DNA of 15,093 nt from G020353235 sp035528295 (GTDB lineage Bacteria; Chloroflexota; Dehalococcoidia; Dehalococcoidales; JAUYDJ01): contig DATKYY010000027.1 of NCBI GenBank assembly GCA_035528295.1, positions 1-15,093 of the forward strand, in the 5' to 3' direction. Position numbers and translations under genes: made by a program. This document shows, piece after piece, positions 1-6,632 of this stretch. Under the pieces are notes generated by a model. That model did not search any database, was not told the origin of the DNA, and saw only the letters and a list, made by a program, of their open reading frames with translations. Each line of letters begins with the position of its first letter. The stretch's first letter is position 1.

Positions 1-1866
1 GGCAAGACGTTCACCATGGCCAACGTCATCCAGCGCCTGCAGCGACCGACGCTGGTCATCTGCCACAACAAGACCTTAGCCGCCCAGCTCTGCGCCGAAT
101 TTCATGACTTCTTCCCCCACAGCGCCGTGGAATACTTCGTCAGCTACTATGATTACTACCAGCCCGAAGCCTACGTGCCCCGCACCGATACCTACATTGA
201 GAAAGAGGTGGATATCAACGAGGAGATTGACCGCCTGCGCCTCTCAGCGACCCGCTCCCTCTTTGAGCGCCGCGATGTGGTCATCGTGGCTTCGGTCTCC
301 TGCATCTACGGCCTGGGGGAGCCGGAGGAATATCACCGCTTCGTCTGCAGCCTGAAGCGGGGGGAGGCGGGGCGCCCCAGAGACAAAATCATCCGCCAGC
401 TGGTGGATATGCATTATGAACGTAACGACATTGACTTCACCCGGGGCAAATTTCGCATCCGCGGCGATACCCTGGAGATACAGCCCGCCTATGAAGAATT
501 GGCCCTGCGGGTTGAGTTCTTCGGCGATGAGATTGAGCGCATCGTCCAGATTGACCCGCTCACCGGCGAGCTTTTAACCGAAATGGACTCGGTGGACATC
601 TACCCGGCCAAGCACTTTGTCGCCCCCCACGATAAGCTGATGCGGGCGATTGAGACCATCAAGCAGGAGCTTGAAGAGAGGCTGGCGGAATTAAAAGCGC
701 AGGGCAAGATACTGGAGGCCGCCCGGCTGGAGGCAAGGACCAACTACGATATTGAAATGCTGCGTGAAGCCGGCTACTGCACCGGCGTGGAGAACTACTC
801 GCGCCATTTATCAGAGCGGGCGCCGGGAAGTCCGCCCTGGACGCTGCTGGACTACTTCCCCGATGACTTTCTGCTCTTTATCGACGAATCGCATATGACC
901 CTGCCCCAGATTCGGGGCATGTATCATGGCGACCGCTCCCGCAAGGAGACTCTGGTAGAGTATGGCTTCCGTTTGCCCTCGGCGCTGGACAACCGCCCCC
1001 TGAACTTCACCGAGTTCAGCGGGCACATCAATCAGGTGGTCTATACCTCGGCAACCCCCGCCGAGTATGAGTATGAGCACAGCCAGCAGGTGGTGGAGCA
1101 ATTAGTCCGCCCCACCGGACTGCTGGAGCCAACGATTGAGGTCAAGCCAATCAAGGGACAGATTGACGACCTGCTCCACCAGATTAAAACCAGGGTGGAG
1201 AAAAGGGAGCGCTGTCTGGTGACCACTCTGACCAAGCGCATGGCCGAAGAACTAGCCGAGTACCTCATCGAGATGGGGGTCAAGACCCATTATCTTCACT
1301 CCGAGATTGATACTTTAGAGAGGGTGGAGATACTGCGCGACCTCCGCCTCGGCGTCTATGATGTCGTCGTCGGCATCAACCTGCTCCGGGAGGGGCTTGA
1401 CCTGCCCGAGGTGAGCCTGGTGGCGATTCTGGATGCGGACAAAGAGGGCTATCTCAGGTCAGAGGGAGCCCTGATTCAGACCATGGGGCGGGCGGCGCGC
1501 CATATTGACGGGCATGTCATCATGTATGCCGATACCATGACCAGCTCTATGGATAGAGCCATTAAAGAGACCCAGCGCCGCCGCCAGATTCAGGAAGTTT
1601 ATAATAAAGAGCATAATATTACCCCGCAGGGAATACGAAAGGCGATCAGGGACATCACCCAGCGGGTGCAGGCGGTCGCCGAAACCCGTGCCCCCTATGT
1701 CGCCGCCGCCCCCCTTGCCAAAGAAGATGTTGCCCGCTTAATCAAAGAACTTGAGGCGCAGATGAAGACGGCAGCACGAAATCTGGAATTCGAGCGGGCC
1801 GCCCTGCTCCGCGACCGCATCATTGAACTGAGAAAAGAATTTGAGTATGTCGAGATAAAGAAGTGA
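1..1866 (+). CDS. uvrB: UvrABC excinuclease subunit B (5' truncated by window edge)
   Basis: UvrB is the damage-verifying helicase-like subunit of nucleotide excision repair. UvrA loads it on damaged DNA, and it then recruits UvrC for the incisions. The reading frame is open from base 1 and begins GKTFTMANVI, the end of the Walker A motif, so about 40 N-terminal residues lie outside the window; the ATG at 16 is internal. The aromatic beta-hairpin stretch YFVSYYDYYQPEAYVP that grips DNA is at about 133-180. The helicase motifs follow: DESHM near 880, TSATP near 1045, GINLLREGLDLPEVS near 1372, and QTMGRAAR near 1477. A C-terminal UVR domain that binds UvrC (rich in E, R and L; LEFERAALLRDRI) closes the protein. 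The 621 visible codons plus the missing part fit the usual 660-670 aa. The segment before motif VI reads RSEGALIQ rather than the common RSERSLIQ, while GRAAR is intact. Its stop overlaps a small downstream ORF. Identification is secure. Confidence 0.97.
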   Translation, partial: GKTFTMANVIQRLQRPTLVICHNKTLAAQLCAEFHDFFPHSAVEYFVSYYDYYQPEAYVPRTDTYIEKEVDINEEIDRLRLSATRSLFERRDVVIVASVSCIYGLGEPEEYHRFVCSLKRGEAGRPRDKIIRQLVDMHYERNDIDFTRGKFRIRGDTLEIQPAYEELALRVEFFGDEIERIVQIDPLTGELLTEMDSVDIYPAKHFVAPHDKLMRAIETIKQELEERLAELKAQGKILEAARLEARTNYDIEMLREAGYCTGVENYSRHLSERAPGSPPWTLLDYFPDDFLLFIDESHMTLPQIRGMYHGDRSRKETLVEYGFRLPSALDNRPLNFTEFSGHINQVVYTSATPAEYEYEHSQQVVEQLVRPTGLLEPTIEVKPIKGQIDDLLHQIKTRVEKRERCLVTTLTKRMAEELAEYLIEMGVKTHYLHSEIDTLERVEILRDLRLGVYDVVVGINLLREGLDLPEVSLVAILDADKEGYLRSEGALIQTMGRAARHIDGHVIMYADTMTSSMDRAIKETQRRRQIQEVYNKEHNITPQGIRKAIRDITQRVQAVAETRAPYVAAAPLAKEDVARLIKELEAQMKTAARNLEFERAALLRDRIIELRKEFEYVEIKK

Positions 1867-2018
1867 ACCAAGAAGAGTCGGAGACCAGACAGGAGCGACG
1901 GGAAAGAAAGCTCCAGAAGAAGCAGGAGCAGATACGAACTCACGGCAAAAACCTGGCCAGGGTTTATATGGACGCCATCCTGAAAAGACTAAAGCGGCGG
2001 CAAACTAAAGAAGAGTAG
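1863..2018 (+). CDS. Small basic protein of unknown function, coupled to uvrB
   Basis: This is a 51-aa ORF beginning with GTG. The start overlaps the uvrB stop as GTGA (4-nt overlap), an arrangement typical of translational coupling. I do not recognise the protein. It is very charged: 16 Lys/Arg against 9 Asp/Glu, with no cysteine or tryptophan. An N-terminal E/Q/R-rich half looks like a helix or coiled coil. It is followed by HGKNLARVYMDAILKRLKRR, which has the look of a conserved amphipathic helix. The region is real protein-like sequence rather than random: it has no internal stop and fills exactly the space between uvrB and the convergent ftsK. The ribosome-binding site is weak, so translation would depend on ribosomes finishing uvrB. 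A role with nucleic acid is possible from the charge alone, but this is inference. It could also be a chance ORF. Confidence 0.6.
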   Translation: MNQEESETRQERRERKLQKKQEQIRTHGKNLARVYMDAILKRLKRRQTKEE

Positions 2019-2028
2019 GCTACTCTTC
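2010..2028. terminator. Inverted repeat spanning two convergent stop codons, possible bidirectional transcription end
   Basis: The arms gaagagtag and ctactcttc are exact reverse complements, separated by a single G at 2019. They contain the last codons (Glu-Glu-stop) of both the small plus-strand ORF and minus-strand ftsK. In RNA the hairpin would have about 7-8 bp with a small loop. On the plus side it is followed by a C-rich run, not a U tract; on the minus side by CTTTAGTTTG, which is only partly T-rich. It is therefore not a classic intrinsic terminator. Its position between converging genes still makes a role in ending transcription from both sides plausible. Confidence 0.4.
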
Positions 2029-4197
2029 CCCCTCCCCCATTTCTTCTTCAAGCTGCTCCATAATGCGGGCGGCGCGGGGATAGCCGATGCGCAGGCGGCG
2101 CTGCAGAAAAGAAGTAGAAATACGCTTGTGCTCACTGGCCAGCTGCCGGGCGGCGTCCATGAGCGGGTCGGGCGGATACTCTCTGGACCTGGTAACTACC
2201 ATCGGAAACTCCTCAATCTTAAGCTGGGCCGCTTCCTCTTTGCGCTGGCTGCCCCAGAAATAGACCAGCCTCTCTATCTCGGTATCGGAGACGTAGCACC
2301 CCTGCAGGCGCTTCGGTTTGGCGGCTTCAGTGGGCATATAGAGCATGTCCCCCCGGCCCAGAAGCTTCTCGGCACCGCCAATATCAAGGATAGTACGCGA
2401 GTCCACCTGCGAGGTAACGGCAAAGCTGATGCGGGTGGGGAAATTAGCCTTGATTAAACCGGTAACCACATCCACCGAGGGGCGCTGGGTGGCAACGACA
2501 AGGTGAATGCCGGTGGCACGGGCCAGTTGGGCTAAGCGGCACAGGATATGCTCCACCTCGTCAAAGCCAGCCATCATCAGGTCAGCCAGTTCATCAATAA
2601 GCAGCACCAGATAAGGCAGTTTCTCGGTCCCCTGCCGGTTACGGTTATAGTCCTCAATGTTGCGGGAAGTGGCGGCCGCCAGTACCTGATAGCGCTTGTC
2701 CATCTCCTGATTCAGCCAGCGCAGTGCGCTCAGCGCCTTGTCAGTATGCACAATAACCGGGACCGCCAGGTGGGGTATGCTGTTGAACTGGGTCAGCTCC
2801 ACCCGTTTGGGGTCAACCATAATGAGCCTGACATCACAGGGGGCATTGTGCATCAGCAGGCAACAGATGACGGAGTTGAGACAGACCGTTTTGCCGCTTC
2901 CGGTAGCGCCGGCGATAAGCAAATGGGGCATTTTATCCAGGTCTGCGGCTATTGACTCACCCCCCGCCCCTTTACCCAGGGCGATGGTCAGCTTGGACTT
3001 GGCTTCTGTTCTCTGGAAAGCGCTGCTCTCAATTACGCCGCGCAGGCTGACCGAGCTGGAAATAGTATTGGGTACTTCAATGCCGACTATTGATTTACCG
3101 GGCACCGGGGCTTCAATCCGGATGCTGGGGGCGGCCAGCGCCAGAGCCAGGTCATTAGACAGCGAGGTAATCTTTTCCACCTTGACTCTGGTCTTGGATA
3201 CCTCCTGCAACCTTACCCTGACCGTGCCGTCTCTATCCCTTTCCTTGACCTCTTTCATCTTCCGGTCCCAGCCCGGCTCCACGCCAAACTGGGTGACGGT
3301 TGGCCCGGCATTTATCTGCACCACCTTGGTCTCAACCCCGTAGCTGGCCAGGGCGTCTTCAATCAGCCCGGCTCTTTGTAAATTGTCGGCCTCACTGAAC
3401 TCAATCTCGGGAGAGCGGTCCAGAATATCAATCGGCGGCAGCTTCCAGCCATCGACGGTGACCAGCGCCTGCGATTCACCGTATTTCTTCCATACTTCCT
3501 GTGCCACCTCTCTCAATGTTGGTTGCGGCTGGACCGGTGGCGCGGCCGGGATAACCTCCTCGGCTACCGGCTTTACCTCCGCTGGTCTGGGGACAGGAGG
3601 CGGGGCAACCGGGGGTAGGGCTGGCTTTGCCTCAACCGGGGGCACCGGAGCCGGCTTTCGGTGGAATTGTTTACCCAGCCATGCGATAAATTTAATTATT
3701 AAACGGAAGCTAACCCTGGGAGCAAGCAGGATGACGCCAACCAGAACCAGGCCCAGTATGCGCAAAACGCCGACCCAGTCTGAAGCGGGGAAGGCGATAA
3801 TATCCTGACCGAAGCGGCCACCCGCATCAAAGAGGGCTAATACCCCCCAGAGCGCCAGACCAAAGGCAACGCTACCCAGCCATCGATTCCAGCGGAAGAT
3901 AAACGGTAGCAATCCCTGCTTCAAGAACACGCCGAGCAGGACACCTATCGCCAGGACCAGCAGGAACAGCCCCAAGCCAAACTGTGCCCAGATATTGTCG
4001 GCAGCACTGCTCGCCCAGGCCGTAATGGCTGACCACTGCCAGGCAAGTATGCCCACCACCAGGGCAAACAGCAGCAACCGCCACACCGGTGGCAAAAGAA
4101 GAAAATGAAAAAGCTGGCCTCCCCCGGACCTTCTCCTGACGGGCTTTCGCAGCGCTTTATCTTTTTTGTCCTTACGATAGGCCTTCTTCTTAGCCAT
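2020..4197 (-). CDS. ftsK: DNA translocase FtsK/SpoIIIE family
   Basis: This is a 725-aa membrane-anchored, ATP-driven DNA pump that moves chromosome ends through the closing division septum. A Lys/Arg-rich N-terminus (1-23) is followed by four hydrophobic segments at about 34-56, 70-92, 107-123 and 141-160. A Pro/Ala-rich linker occupies about 182-227. The motor shows Walker A GATGSGKT (430-437), Walker B VLLIDE (531-536), VATQRPSVDVVTGLIKAN (568-585) and GRGDMLY (614-620). A C-terminal gamma winged-helix-like domain (about 675-720) would read the polar DNA signals. Compared with common FtsK proteins, a charged segment at about 311-337 is added in the alpha/beta region before TRVKVEKITSLSNDLALALAA-type sequence. 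The linker is short for FtsK and closer to SpoIIIE. An AGAGG ribosome site lies 5 nt before the ATG. It is the last gene of an operon, 15 nt after RNase J; rnj genes also lie near spoIIIE in Bacillus, as I recall. Confidence 0.96.
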   Translation of the reverse strand: MAKKKAYRKDKKDKALRKPVRRRSGGGQLFHFLLLPPVWRLLLFALVVGILAWQWSAITAWASSAADNIWAQFGLGLFLLVLAIGVLLGVFLKQGLLPFIFRWNRWLGSVAFGLALWGVLALFDAGGRFGQDIIAFPASDWVGVLRILGLVLVGVILLAPRVSFRLIIKFIAWLGKQFHRKPAPVPPVEAKPALPPVAPPPVPRPAEVKPVAEEVIPAAPPVQPQPTLREVAQEVWKKYGESQALVTVDGWKLPPIDILDRSPEIEFSEADNLQRAGLIEDALASYGVETKVVQINAGPTVTQFGVEPGWDRKMKEVKERDRDGTVRVRLQEVSKTRVKVEKITSLSNDLALALAAPSIRIEAPVPGKSIVGIEVPNTISSSVSLRGVIESSAFQRTEAKSKLTIALGKGAGGESIAADLDKMPHLLIAGATGSGKTVCLNSVICCLLMHNAPCDVRLIMVDPKRVELTQFNSIPHLAVPVIVHTDKALSALRWLNQEMDKRYQVLAAATSRNIEDYNRNRQGTEKLPYLVLLIDELADLMMAGFDEVEHILCRLAQLARATGIHLVVATQRPSVDVVTGLIKANFPTRISFAVTSQVDSRTILDIGGAEKLLGRGDMLYMPTEAAKPKRLQGCYVSDTEIERLVYFWGSQRKEEAAQLKIEEFPMVVTRSREYPPDPLMDAARQLASEHKRISTSFLQRRLRIGYPRAARIMEQLEEEMGEGEE

Positions 4198-4212
4198 ACC
4201 AGCCTCTAAAGA

Positions 4213-5871
4213 TTAAACCTTTACCATAAAGGGCAGAACCATGGGGCGGCGTTTGGTCTGCTCGTAATAAAACTTGTTGAGCACATCCCTGACCTTGGCA
4301 CTGATGAAGCCCCAGTCAGCGGGACGGTCCCGCCCGTGGTCAAGGGTTCGGGCAACCAGGTTACGACTCTCCTCAATCATATCCTTGGCTTCTCTCATAT
4401 CGACAAAACCCCGGGAGACAATGTCAGGACGCCCGACCAGTTTACCGGTTTGCCGGTTTACCGCGATAATCACCATCACAATGCCGTCCCGGGACAGCAT
4501 CCGCCGGTCACGCAGCACTACTGTGCCGACATCACCCACACTCAGACCGTCAACGTATACGTTGCCGGCGGTAACCCTGCCCGCCTTCTTAGCCGACAGC
4601 GGGCTGAGCTCAAGGATATCACCATCCTCCATTACGAATGTGTTTTGCTTGGGGATACCTACCGATTGCGCCAGCTGAGAGTGAATGGTCAGGTGGCGAT
4701 ATTCACCGTGAATCGGCATAAAGAACTTGGGCTTGACCAGGTTAATTAATAGCTTCAGCTCTTCCTGGCTGGCATGCCCGTGGACATGGACCTGTGACAC
4801 CCGGCTGTATAATACCTGAGCCCCCTGCTTGAAAAGGGCGTCCACGGTTCGGTTAATCAGGGCTTCGTTACCGGGGATAGGCGATGCCGAAAAGACGACG
4901 GTATCCCCGCGCAGTATGTGAACATGGCGGTGGTCCCGGTTAGCTATGCGCACCAGAGCCGAAGTGGGTTCCCCCTGACTCCCGGTAGTAATAAAAACAA
5001 TCTTATCGCGCGGCAGACGTCGAATTTCCTCAACTCGAGTCAGTATGTTATCCGGTGCGTTGAGATAACCCAGTTCCAGTGCCATTTGCACTGTATCGGT
5101 CATGCTACGCCCCACCACACAGACCCGGCGCCCATGTTTAGCCGCCGCATCAATAACCTGCTGAACGCGGGAAACCAGCGATGAGAAGGTAGTCACAATC
5201 ACCCTCCCCGGCGCATCCGCCATAATATGGTCCAGCGTCTCACCAACCACCTTCTCGGAAGGGGTATAGCCGGGGAGCTCGGCATAGGTGGAATCAGAGA
5301 GAAGGAGCAGGACTCCCTGTGCCCCCAGTTGAGCCAGCCGGGACAGTTCGGTGGGCTTGCCACTAACCGGGGTATAGTCAACCTTAAAATCACCGCTATG
5401 GACTACAGTGCCCACCGGCGTTGATATAATCAGCCCCACCGCGTCCGGAATGCTGTGGCAAACCGGGAAGAACTCGACCCTGAATTTCCCCAGGGTGACG
5501 ACTCCCCCGAACGGTATTACGTTGAGTTTAGCCTCAGCGAGCCACTTACGCTCCTTGAGCTTAACCGAAATCAGCCCCTGAGTCAGTTTGGTGGAATAAA
5601 CGGGCATATTAAGCTGGGGCAACACATAGGGCAAGGCACCGATATGGTCTTCATGACCATGAGTAATAATTATTCCCCTTACTCTCTCCCTGTTCTCCAG
5701 CAAATAGCTGATATCGGGGATGACCAGGTCAATGCCCAGCATATCCTCCGAAGGGAACATCAGCCCGGCATCGATGACGATGATGTCATTGCCGTATTCC
5801 ATCGCCATCATATTCTTGCCGATTTCGCTTACGCCACCAAGGGGGATTATCTTTAGTCTCGGCTTAGCCAT
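4213..5871 (-). CDS. rnj: Ribonuclease J
   Basis: This is a 552-aa metallo-beta-lactamase/beta-CASP ribonuclease. It combines 5'-3' exonuclease and endonuclease activity in mRNA decay and rRNA maturation in bacteria that lack RNase E as the main nuclease. The metal-binding motif HGHEDHIGALPY begins at residue 71. Further ligands are H139 in PVCHS and D161 in HSGDFK, and HGE at 388-390 is also present. The beta-CASP part includes TTGSQGEP (295-302) and VHVHGHAS (361-368). The C-terminal domain carries the NVYVDGLSVGDVG stretch (437-449) typical of RNase J. Length matches the family (about 550-560 aa). The ATG is preceded by GAGGT at 5879-5883 with a 7-nt spacer, and the gene follows the uracil-DNA glycosylase by 19 nt, so the two are probably cotranscribed. 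Only one copy is visible here, so J1 versus J2 cannot be decided. Confidence 0.96.
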   Translation of the reverse strand: MAKPRLKIIPLGGVSEIGKNMMAMEYGNDIIVIDAGLMFPSEDMLGIDLVIPDISYLLENRERVRGIIITHGHEDHIGALPYVLPQLNMPVYSTKLTQGLISVKLKERKWLAEAKLNVIPFGGVVTLGKFRVEFFPVCHSIPDAVGLIISTPVGTVVHSGDFKVDYTPVSGKPTELSRLAQLGAQGVLLLLSDSTYAELPGYTPSEKVVGETLDHIMADAPGRVIVTTFSSLVSRVQQVIDAAAKHGRRVCVVGRSMTDTVQMALELGYLNAPDNILTRVEEIRRLPRDKIVFITTGSQGEPTSALVRIANRDHRHVHILRGDTVVFSASPIPGNEALINRTVDALFKQGAQVLYSRVSQVHVHGHASQEELKLLINLVKPKFFMPIHGEYRHLTIHSQLAQSVGIPKQNTFVMEDGDILELSPLSAKKAGRVTAGNVYVDGLSVGDVGTVVLRDRRMLSRDGIVMVIIAVNRQTGKLVGRPDIVSRGFVDMREAKDMIEESRNLVARTLDHGRDRPADWGFISAKVRDVLNKFYYEQTKRRPMVLPFMVKV

Positions 5872-5890
5872 AATCTTAACCTCAATATAC

Positions 5891-6490
5891 TTAATCGAAC
5901 AGGCTCAGCTGCTCTGGTTCTGGTCTGGCTTCGGTTATAGTCTCCACCTCAGCTAGAAGCGACGGAATCTTGAGCATGTCCGCTTCAATGACCTGACGCA
6001 GGCTTTGCTGATGTAGCGCCGCCGCCGGGTGATACATGGCGTAGTAGATGATGTTATCCCGCTTCTGCGACGTGCCATGAATCTTGCTGATGCTCTTGCC
6101 CGGAAAAAACATCGCCATAGAATACCGCCCCAGAGTGACAATCAACCTGGGGCAAATTACCTCAATCTGGCGGTCCAACCACTGGCGGCAGGCGGTAATT
6201 TCCTGGGGCAACGGGTCACGGTTTCCCGGAGGCCGGCTTTTGACCACATTGGTTATGTAAACCTGCTCCCGCTTCAAATTAATCATTGCCAGCAGACTGT
6301 CCAGGTATTGTCCCGCTGGTCCCACGAAGGGGCGACCCTGTTGGTCTTCATGCCAGCCCGGCGCCTCACCGATAAACATTATCTCCGCATCTTCAGCACC
6401 TTCACCGGGGACAGCTCTGGTTCGGTACTTATATAAATCGCACCGCTGACAAACAGCTATTTCTTGATTAAGTTCATTCAGCGCTGACAT
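5891..6490 (-). CDS. Family 4 uracil-DNA glycosylase (Fe-S type), with Ser at an expected cluster ligand
   Basis: This 199-aa protein is predicted to remove uracil from DNA at the start of base excision repair. Family 4 signatures are clear: the CxxC pair at 14 and 17, GEAPGWHED (41-49), RPFVGPAGQYL (53-63), NVVKSRPPGNRDP (81-93) and the YHPAA active-site segment (153-157). Family 4 enzymes from Thermus and Thermotoga bind a 4Fe-4S cluster through four cysteines, the third in NVVKCRPP. Here that residue is Ser85 (codon AGC at 6236-6238). C101 fits the fourth position, and an additional C113 is present. The protein ends QLSLFD, which resembles the bacterial sliding-clamp binding motif. The ATG has only a weak ribosome site (GGTAAAAG), so the exact start is less sure. 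It is the first gene of the minus-strand operon with rnj and ftsK, and a good promoter lies just upstream. Confidence 0.92.
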   Translation of the reverse strand: MSALNELNQEIAVCQRCDLYKYRTRAVPGEGAEDAEIMFIGEAPGWHEDQQGRPFVGPAGQYLDSLLAMINLKREQVYITNVVKSRPPGNRDPLPQEITACRQWLDRQIEVICPRLIVTLGRYSMAMFFPGKSISKIHGTSQKRDNIIYYAMYHPAAALHQQSLRQVIEADMLKIPSLLAEVETITEARPEPEQLSLFD

Positions 6491-6529
6491 CTTTTACCAG
6501 GCGAAGAATAGCCAATCTACCTTCAAAAT

Positions 6530-6559
6530 ATGATAGCACGGGGTAATATATTAAGTCAA
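6530..6559 (-). promoter_or_regulatory. Predicted sigma70-type promoter of the glycosylase-rnj-ftsK operon
   Basis: Read on the minus strand, TTGACT (6554-6559) and TATCAT (6530-6535) are separated by 18 nt. Each matches the consensus at five of six bases. The start of transcription would fall near 6523, giving a leader of about 33 nt before the ATG at 6490. The -35 box overlaps the small palindrome TCAATTTGA (6556-6564). This is a sequence match only. Confidence 0.6.
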
Positions 6560-6584
6560 TTTGAAACCGCCTCAGTCAGGATTA

Positions 6585-6613
6585 TTGACAGCATCAAGGC
6601 ACCGTTGTAGACT
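6585..6613 (+). promoter_or_regulatory. Predicted sigma70-type promoter of glyA
   Basis: A perfect -35 TTGACA (6585-6590) is followed after 17 nt by TAGACT (6608-6613), which matches the -10 consensus at four of six bases. Transcription would begin near 6620, immediately before the ribosome site, so the leader would be only about 13 nt. That is unusually short and lowers confidence. It also leaves no room for a leader riboswitch unless transcription starts further upstream. Confidence 0.45.
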
Positions 6614-6620
6614 TTTTTAC

Positions 6621-6626
6621 GGAGGA
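6621..6626 (+). promoter_or_regulatory. Ribosome-binding site fixing the glyA start
   Basis: GGAGGA lies 6 nt before the ATG at 6633. It selects this start over an in-frame upstream ATG at 6561, which lies before the predicted transcription start and would add 24 residues that do not resemble the family. Confidence 0.85.
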
Positions 6627-6632
6627 AACAAG

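Noticed and set aside
4274..4678. Long open frames on the plus strand inside rnj (and similar ones inside ftsK, secA, polX and uvrB)
   Set aside because: They lie antisense to clearly conserved proteins, have no ribosome site or family resemblance, and are expected shadows in moderately GC-rich coding sequence.
6561..6632. Upstream in-frame ATG extending glyA by 24 residues
   Set aside because: The added residues do not resemble serine hydroxymethyltransferase, the predicted promoter overlaps the region, and a strong GGAGGA site selects the ATG at 6633.
6491..6632. Glycine or tetrahydrofolate riboswitch before glyA
   Set aside because: The spacer is short, contains a better promoter match close to the gene, and shows no paired architecture of either riboswitch class.
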